The translations under genes and the position numbers were made by a program. Below the pieces are notes generated by a model. That model saw only the letters and a program-made list of their open reading frames with translations. It was not told where the DNA came from and did not search any database. Shown here one piece after another: positions 32,244 through 36,358 of a stretch of 36,358 bases of DNA. Position 1 is the stretch's first letter. Each line of letters opens with the position of its first letter. Origin of the DNA: Erythrobacteraceae bacterium (GTDB lineage: Bacteria > Pseudomonadota > Alphaproteobacteria > Sphingomonadales > Sphingomonadaceae); assembly GCA_024642545.1 (NCBI GenBank), contig JAHEAW010000011.1:1-36358 (forward strand). The letters are read 5' to 3'.

Positions 32244-34414
32244 CAGACAGCACCCCGGCGCAGCGCAAGTTTGGGGACCCCGCCTGCTTCCAGCGCGCCG
32301 CCCCGGCCCGACAGCGATGGATTGGTCATGAAATAGCGGTGGCAATTGAACGGCTTTTCGCCAGGTTCCATCCTCAAGTAGCTGCCATCAGGCTCCAGTT
32401 CCCAACTCTGTTCAGTGTCGAGCAGATTGGCCAGCAAGACCTGCTGCAGTACCTGATCATGCACGGTGTGATTGCGGATCGGGACCAACGTCTCGACCCG
32501 ACGCTCCAAATTGCGGGACATGGCATCGGCCGACGATATGAACACTTTGGCCCGGTCACCCGGCATCTTGAATCCGTTTGCAAAGGCCCAGATCCGGCTA
32601 TGCTCCAGAAACCGGCCAATAATCGATTTAACGCGAATATTTTCTGACAACCCTTCGATCCCGGCACGCAAGCAGCAAATCCCACGGATAACCAGCTGGA
32701 TCTCCACGCCCGCCTCGCTGGCTGCATAAAGCCGGTCAATCACGCCCTTGTCAGTGAGCGAATTGAGCTTGGCCCAGATCACTGCTGGCCGCCCCTTGCC
32801 GGCATTTTCGATTTCCTTGTCGATATGAGCATAAAGCGTCTCGCGCAGATTGATCGGTGAAATTGCCAGACCTTCGGTGCGGTGCGGCTCGACATAGCCG
32901 GTGACGAAGTTGAACAGTTTACCGGCATCACGGGTCAATTTCGGATCAGCGGTGAAAAAGCTCAGGTCAGTATATACCTTAGCCGTCACCGGATGATAAT
33001 TACCAGTTCCGAAGTGGCAATAGGTGCGAAAGCCGGATTCCTCTCGCCGCACTACCATCGATACTTTGGCATGGGTTTTCCAGTCGACAAAGCCGTAGAC
33101 GACCTGCACCCCGGCACGCTCCAGTTGCCCGGCCCATAGCAAGTTCTGCTCCTCATCGAACCGCGCCTTGAGTTCGACCACTGCCGTCACAGATTTGCCC
33201 GCTTCGGCTGCTGCAATCAGTGCGGCAATCACTGGTGACTGATTGCCCGCCCGATAAAGCGTTTGCTTGATCGCCACCACATCGGGATCCGCCGCTGCCT
33301 GCCGCACAAAATCGACCACCACTTCAAAACTTTCGTACGGGTGATGGATAATGATGTCCTTCTCGCGGATTGCCGAAAAGCAATCGCCATCATGCTCAAG
33401 AATGCGTTCCGGATAGCGCGGGCTGTAATGCGCAAACTTGAGATCAGGCCGATCTTCATCAACGATATCGCCCAGCCCGGCGATCCCCATCATGCCGTCT
33501 GTTTTGACGATAGTGGCACCCTGAATACCCAATTGATCGCGCAGCAATTGCTCAGCGACGGGGTCGAAATCATCTTCCAGCTCAAGCTGGATCACCTGGC
33601 CGCGGCGGCGGCGCTGGATCGCGGTGCGAAAGGTGCGCACCAGGTCTTCTGCTTCTTCCTCGATTTCAATATCGCTGTCGCGCAGCACCCGGAAAGCGCC
33701 ATCACCGATGATGGTAAAGCCGGGAAACAGGTGGTCGGCAAACCGCCCAATCAGACGCTCAATCGAAATATAGATCGCCTCTTCCCCTGGCACCCGCACA
33801 AACCGGGGCAGGCCGGATGGGATCAGGATCATTTCCACCACCTGATTGGCGCTGCGTTCGCTCGGCTTGTCGCGCTTTAGTGTAAACAGCAGCCCCATGC
33901 CCTGGTTGGCAATGAAGGGAAACGGATGCGCCGGGTCAATTGCCTGAAGCGTGATAACCGGCGAAATTTCTTCCAGAAAATAGGTTTTCAGCCAGCTATA
34001 GGCAGCCGAATTGATCTGCTTTTCATCGGCAATATGAATCCCGCTGTCCGCCAAGCCTGATTTCAGCGCGCGCCAGCTGTCCTGCTGAATATCATTGAGG
34101 TGCTGCACCGTTTCACGGATCGCGCTCAACTGCTGGCTGGGGGTGCGGCCATCGATTGACAGACGTTCGATCCCACGCTGCACCTGCCCAACCAGCCCGG
34201 CAACGCGGATCATCATGAATTCATCAAGATTGCTGCCCGAAATGGACAGAAAGCGAAGGCGTTCGAGTAAGGGATAATTGGGATTGCGCGCTTCGGCCAG
34301 AACCCGCTCATTGAAAGCCAGCCAGCTCAGTTCGCGGTTAACATAGGTGCGCGCGTGGTCCGCGCCCGGCTCGCCAAGGTCGTCCTGAATGATCGAGAGT
34401 GGGGCGCTGCTCAT
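32243..34414 (-). CDS. ppk1: Polyphosphate kinase 1
   Basis: A 723-residue enzyme that makes long-chain polyphosphate from ATP. The opening YVNRELSWLAFNERVL, LSISGSNLDEFMMIRVAGL, the catalytic His region VDWKTHAKVSMVVRRE and the later GRFLEHSRIW all match PPK1. ATG 34414 is preferred over the track start at 34483. The intervening 23 codons use A/T-ending and rare codons and precede the conserved start weakly. The stop overlaps the ppx ATG. Polyphosphate supports stress survival and starvation responses. Confidence 0.96.
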   Translation of the reverse strand: MSSAPLSIIQDDLGEPGADHARTYVNRELSWLAFNERVLAEARNPNYPLLERLRFLSISGSNLDEFMMIRVAGLVGQVQRGIERLSIDGRTPSQQLSAIRETVQHLNDIQQDSWRALKSGLADSGIHIADEKQINSAAYSWLKTYFLEEISPVITLQAIDPAHPFPFIANQGMGLLFTLKRDKPSERSANQVVEMILIPSGLPRFVRVPGEEAIYISIERLIGRFADHLFPGFTIIGDGAFRVLRDSDIEIEEEAEDLVRTFRTAIQRRRRGQVIQLELEDDFDPVAEQLLRDQLGIQGATIVKTDGMMGIAGLGDIVDEDRPDLKFAHYSPRYPERILEHDGDCFSAIREKDIIIHHPYESFEVVVDFVRQAAADPDVVAIKQTLYRAGNQSPVIAALIAAAEAGKSVTAVVELKARFDEEQNLLWAGQLERAGVQVVYGFVDWKTHAKVSMVVRREESGFRTYCHFGTGNYHPVTAKVYTDLSFFTADPKLTRDAGKLFNFVTGYVEPHRTEGLAISPINLRETLYAHIDKEIENAGKGRPAVIWAKLNSLTDKGVIDRLYAASEAGVEIQLVIRGICCLRAGIEGLSENIRVKSIIGRFLEHSRIWAFANGFKMPGDRAKVFISSADAMSRNLERRVETLVPIRNHTVHDQVLQQVLLANLLDTEQSWELEPDGSYLRMEPGEKPFNCHRYFMTNPSLSGRGGALEAGGVPKLALRRGAV

Positions 34415-34478
34415 GCTTCTTGTCTGCCCCAATGACCGGACATTTGCTGGTGAGGAAAGAGTATCATCATTGGGTTGC

Positions 34479-34509
34479 TGCATCGGCCTTGTAAATCATG
34501 CATCGGCCT
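34479..34509. repeat. Direct repeat TGCATCGGCCT upstream of ppk1
   Basis: Two identical 11-base copies begin at 34479 and 34499, exactly 20 bases apart (about two helical turns), in the 123-bp gap between virB11 and ppk1. The spacing suits a dimeric regulator; no known Pho-box pattern fits. It may also be chance. Confidence 0.35.
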
Positions 34510-34537
34510 GTGGCACAATTCTGTCACGGTTTGCAGA

Positions 34538-35551
34538 TCACAGCAGGCTGCTGCTTTCAGCGATCTGAGTGATAGCCCGCCTGCCTTGTGCATCGCGGCC
34601 CAATTGCACCAGAACATCGATGACAGACGCGGCATAGGCGATAGTATCAGTCCTGCTAAGACCAATGCCAGTCTGCATGACCATAAGCGATAATTGCTCG
34701 AGCGCTCCGCGCAGAGAATTGGCATGGATGGTTGAAAAGCTTCCCGGATGACCTGTATTGATTGCGCGCAAAAAACTGACACTTTCCGCTCCGCGCAATT
34801 CGCCCAGCACAATCCGGTCGGGGCGCAGGCGCAACGCCGCCTGCAGCAGTTCATTGGCAGTGACCTTGGCTTCGCCCAGTTCGCCTTTGACCGCGACCAG
34901 ACCAACCCCGTTTTCACCGGGTAAGCGCAGTTCGGGTGTATCCTCCACCAACACCACACGTTCTGCGCGCGGAATTTCGCCCAGCATCGCATTAAGAAAA
35001 GTGGTCTTGCCGGTAGAGGTGCCGCCCGAAATCAAAATGGTGCGACGCTGCGCGATAGCCGCACGCAAATAATCAATCGGATGCGCCTGCGGATCGGGCA
35101 GAGGAGGCTGAGATAGCGGCAAGATTGGTCCGGCATCGTAAGCGTCAAGCGGCAGATCAAGCCGCCGATGTCGCCGGATCGCCATGGCCCAGTGCTTGCG
35201 CGCGGCGGGCGGCCCGCAAAACTGAATTCGCGCGCCATCAGGCAAAGTCGCGCCAAGCAGCGGATGTTCGCGGTTAATCCCCTGATGGCTGACCCGCGCC
35301 ACCTGTTCGGCCAGCCGCTGAATTAACCGGTCATCCAGCTCGGGCACCTCGATTCGCTGCATTCCGGGCGCAGCGGCATCTTCAATCCACGCTTCACCCG
35401 GGCGGTTGACCATGATTTCGGTCACCGTGTCACGGTCAAGCCATTGGCGGAACGGTGCCAAATAGGCGTCAAGATAGACGCTGCGCTCCGCGCCCAAAGG
35501 TACAGCAGCGGCGCTGCCCACGGGCTGGATCGGAAGAATATCTGCCGCCAT
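34538..35551 (-). CDS. virB11: Type IV secretion ATPase VirB11/TrbB
   Basis: A 337-residue hexameric traffic ATPase at the cytoplasmic base of a VirB-type secretion channel. ATG 35551 has GAAGG four bases upstream and follows the virB10 stop by seven bases; the track start at 35587 overlaps virB10. It shows Walker A GGTSTGKTTFLNAM, the Asp box VVLVEDTPELRL, Walker B-type VLGELRGAE and the His box HPGSFSTIHANS. The N-terminal domain has VNRPGEAWIEDA. It forms a virB10-virB11 end segment. Confidence 0.95.
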   Translation of the reverse strand: MAADILPIQPVGSAAAVPLGAERSVYLDAYLAPFRQWLDRDTVTEIMVNRPGEAWIEDAAAPGMQRIEVPELDDRLIQRLAEQVARVSHQGINREHPLLGATLPDGARIQFCGPPAARKHWAMAIRRHRRLDLPLDAYDAGPILPLSQPPLPDPQAHPIDYLRAAIAQRRTILISGGTSTGKTTFLNAMLGEIPRAERVVLVEDTPELRLPGENGVGLVAVKGELGEAKVTANELLQAALRLRPDRIVLGELRGAESVSFLRAINTGHPGSFSTIHANSLRGALEQLSLMVMQTGIGLSRTDTIAYAASVIDVLVQLGRDAQGRRAITQIAESSSLL

Positions 35552-35558
35552 CGAACCT

Positions 35559-36358
35559 TCAGCCAGCCGAAACCTGCGAAAAATCAAGATCCCGCGCGGT
35601 AAATACGCGGATCGGTTCGCCCTGACGGACCCGCACTGTTGGGCCGATCTGACCGTCTTGCTGCAAGGCGGTAGAGGCCGCGCTCTGCCCGCCGCCCAGA
35701 ATGATCGACGCCCCGCCCGACGCCACTGTGGTCAGACCGCCAATCACAGATAAGAGCATAGCGGACCCGAACCGTTTGAAGAAATGGCTGTTGACCTTGC
35801 CTTCAAGCCCGGTGGTCCCGTCAAAGCTGACTGCAGGAGACGCCAGATTTACCGATGCCCCATCGGGCCGGATCAGCCGGGTCCAGATGACATAGGCGCG
35901 CTTCTGGCCGCCCTGCAGCCCTGACTGATACTGCCCGATCAGGCGCGAACTACGCGGCACCAGCACCCTTGTACCGTCAAAGCTGCGCACATCCTGGCTG
36001 ACCACTGCGCGGACATAGCCTGGAACATCAGTTTCAATCGCTGTTTCAAGAATTGCCGGAATCAGCGTGCCTTGCGTCACTGTGGTCTGCGGATTGGTCA
36101 TCGGGGTCGCGCGTGCTGGCGCTCCCCCAACTCCCCCAATCCGGCTGGCAAAATCCGAAGCACTAGTGCCGACTTTTGTCGCAGTGGCCGGATTGCCGGG
36201 CTCTGGCGCAACCACATCAGGCAGCGGCTGCGCACTTGAATCGAACACCAAGGTCGGTGTGTTATAGGGGTTGATACTAGGCGCCGGGTTGCCGGCAGGC
36301 GCATTGGCGAGGATCGGTGCCGACGTAATCGCCGGCTGGGGTTGAGGGGTCTGTGAGG
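35559..36358 (-). CDS. virB10: Type IV secretion core protein VirB10/TrbI, 5'-truncated by window edge
   Basis: About 266 codons of the C-terminal part of VirB10, the energy-sensing scaffold that spans both membranes. The frame is open to the right edge; the track start at 36251 is an internal TTG. A Pro/Gln/Ala-rich periplasmic linker precedes the TrbI domain: TQGTLIPAILETAIETDVPGYV, then VLVPRSSRLIGQYQSG, and the classic ending IRVFTARDLDF. The N-terminal membrane anchor and the rest of the virB operon lie beyond the window. Confidence 0.93.
   Translation of the reverse strand, partial: SQTPQPQPAITSAPILANAPAGNPAPSINPYNTPTLVFDSSAQPLPDVVAPEPGNPATATKVGTSASDFASRIGGVGGAPARATPMTNPQTTVTQGTLIPAILETAIETDVPGYVRAVVSQDVRSFDGTRVLVPRSSRLIGQYQSGLQGGQKRAYVIWTRLIRPDGASVNLASPAVSFDGTTGLEGKVNSHFFKRFGSAMLLSVIGGLTTVASGGASIILGGGQSAASTALQQDGQIGPTVRVRQGEPIRVFTARDLDFSQVSAG

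Noticed and set aside
34500-34560. Pho-box-like CTGTGAT...CCGTGAC near ppk1
   Set aside because: The half-sites are 14 bases start to start and imperfect, whereas Pho boxes repeat every 11 bases.

Overview
The window is an ordinary GC-rich alphaproteobacterial chromosome segment. It most resembles the Sphingomonadales, probably Erythrobacteraceae (Erythrobacter/Altererythrobacter-like). Supporting points are the carotenoid hydroxylase CrtZ, the alphaproteobacterial F1-ATPase inhibitor zeta subunit (DUF1476), a small protein between leuC and leuD, a DUF6491 protein, and a rimP-nusA-infB-pnp superoperon with extra genes. The lineage call is inference from gene content and protein style; no ribosomal RNA is present. 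I see no insertion sequence, prophage or CRISPR array.

Layout. 1-259: tail of a receiver-domain protein. 337-2433 (+): a modABC molybdate transporter with a minimal ModC. 2478-3936 (+): a DUF1993 protein and a DUF481 outer-membrane protein. 3933-5678 (-): a two-gene unit of an AstE/aspartoacylase-like metallohydrolase and a spermidine-synthase-fold methyltransferase. 5725-18316 (-): the transcription/translation cluster, read right to left as rimP, nusA, ylxR, infB, PaaI-like thioesterase, DUF1697, rbfA, tdk, M50 protease, DUF6491, truB, rpsO, pnp, ending in a strong intrinsic terminator.

18454-22555: the phage-shock envelope-stress locus. pspF (-) is divergent from a textbook sigma-54 promoter. 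That promoter drives an unannotated 50-codon Tat-like signal-peptide microprotein, then pspA, pspB, pspC and four more small membrane proteins. These four share a PspB-like coiled-coil module that also appears at the PspC C-terminus. This expanded psp operon is the most interesting system here.

22582-24310: sufE and a DUF454 protein (+), facing crtZ and a 4HBT thioesterase (-). 24413-27680 (+): leuC, a tiny membrane protein, leuD and a quinone oxidoreductase, overlapping or closely spaced. 27763-28716 (+): zeta subunit, BolA and monothiol glutaredoxin, suggesting iron-sulfur and energy homeostasis. 29028-29895: a Nudix hydrolase and a tRNA-Arg(TCT) (-). 29935-30672: a queuosine-precursor transporter. 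30684-34414 (-): ppk1-ppx for polyphosphate metabolism. 34538-36358 (-): virB11 and the 3' part of virB10, the edge of a type IV secretion locus running off the window.

All calls are from reading the sequence and remembered family features; no database search was run. Start codons were revised where the ORF track overextends (modC, DUF481, ylxR, pspF, pspA, pspC, leuC, quinone oxidoreductase, Nudix, ppx, ppk, virB11).
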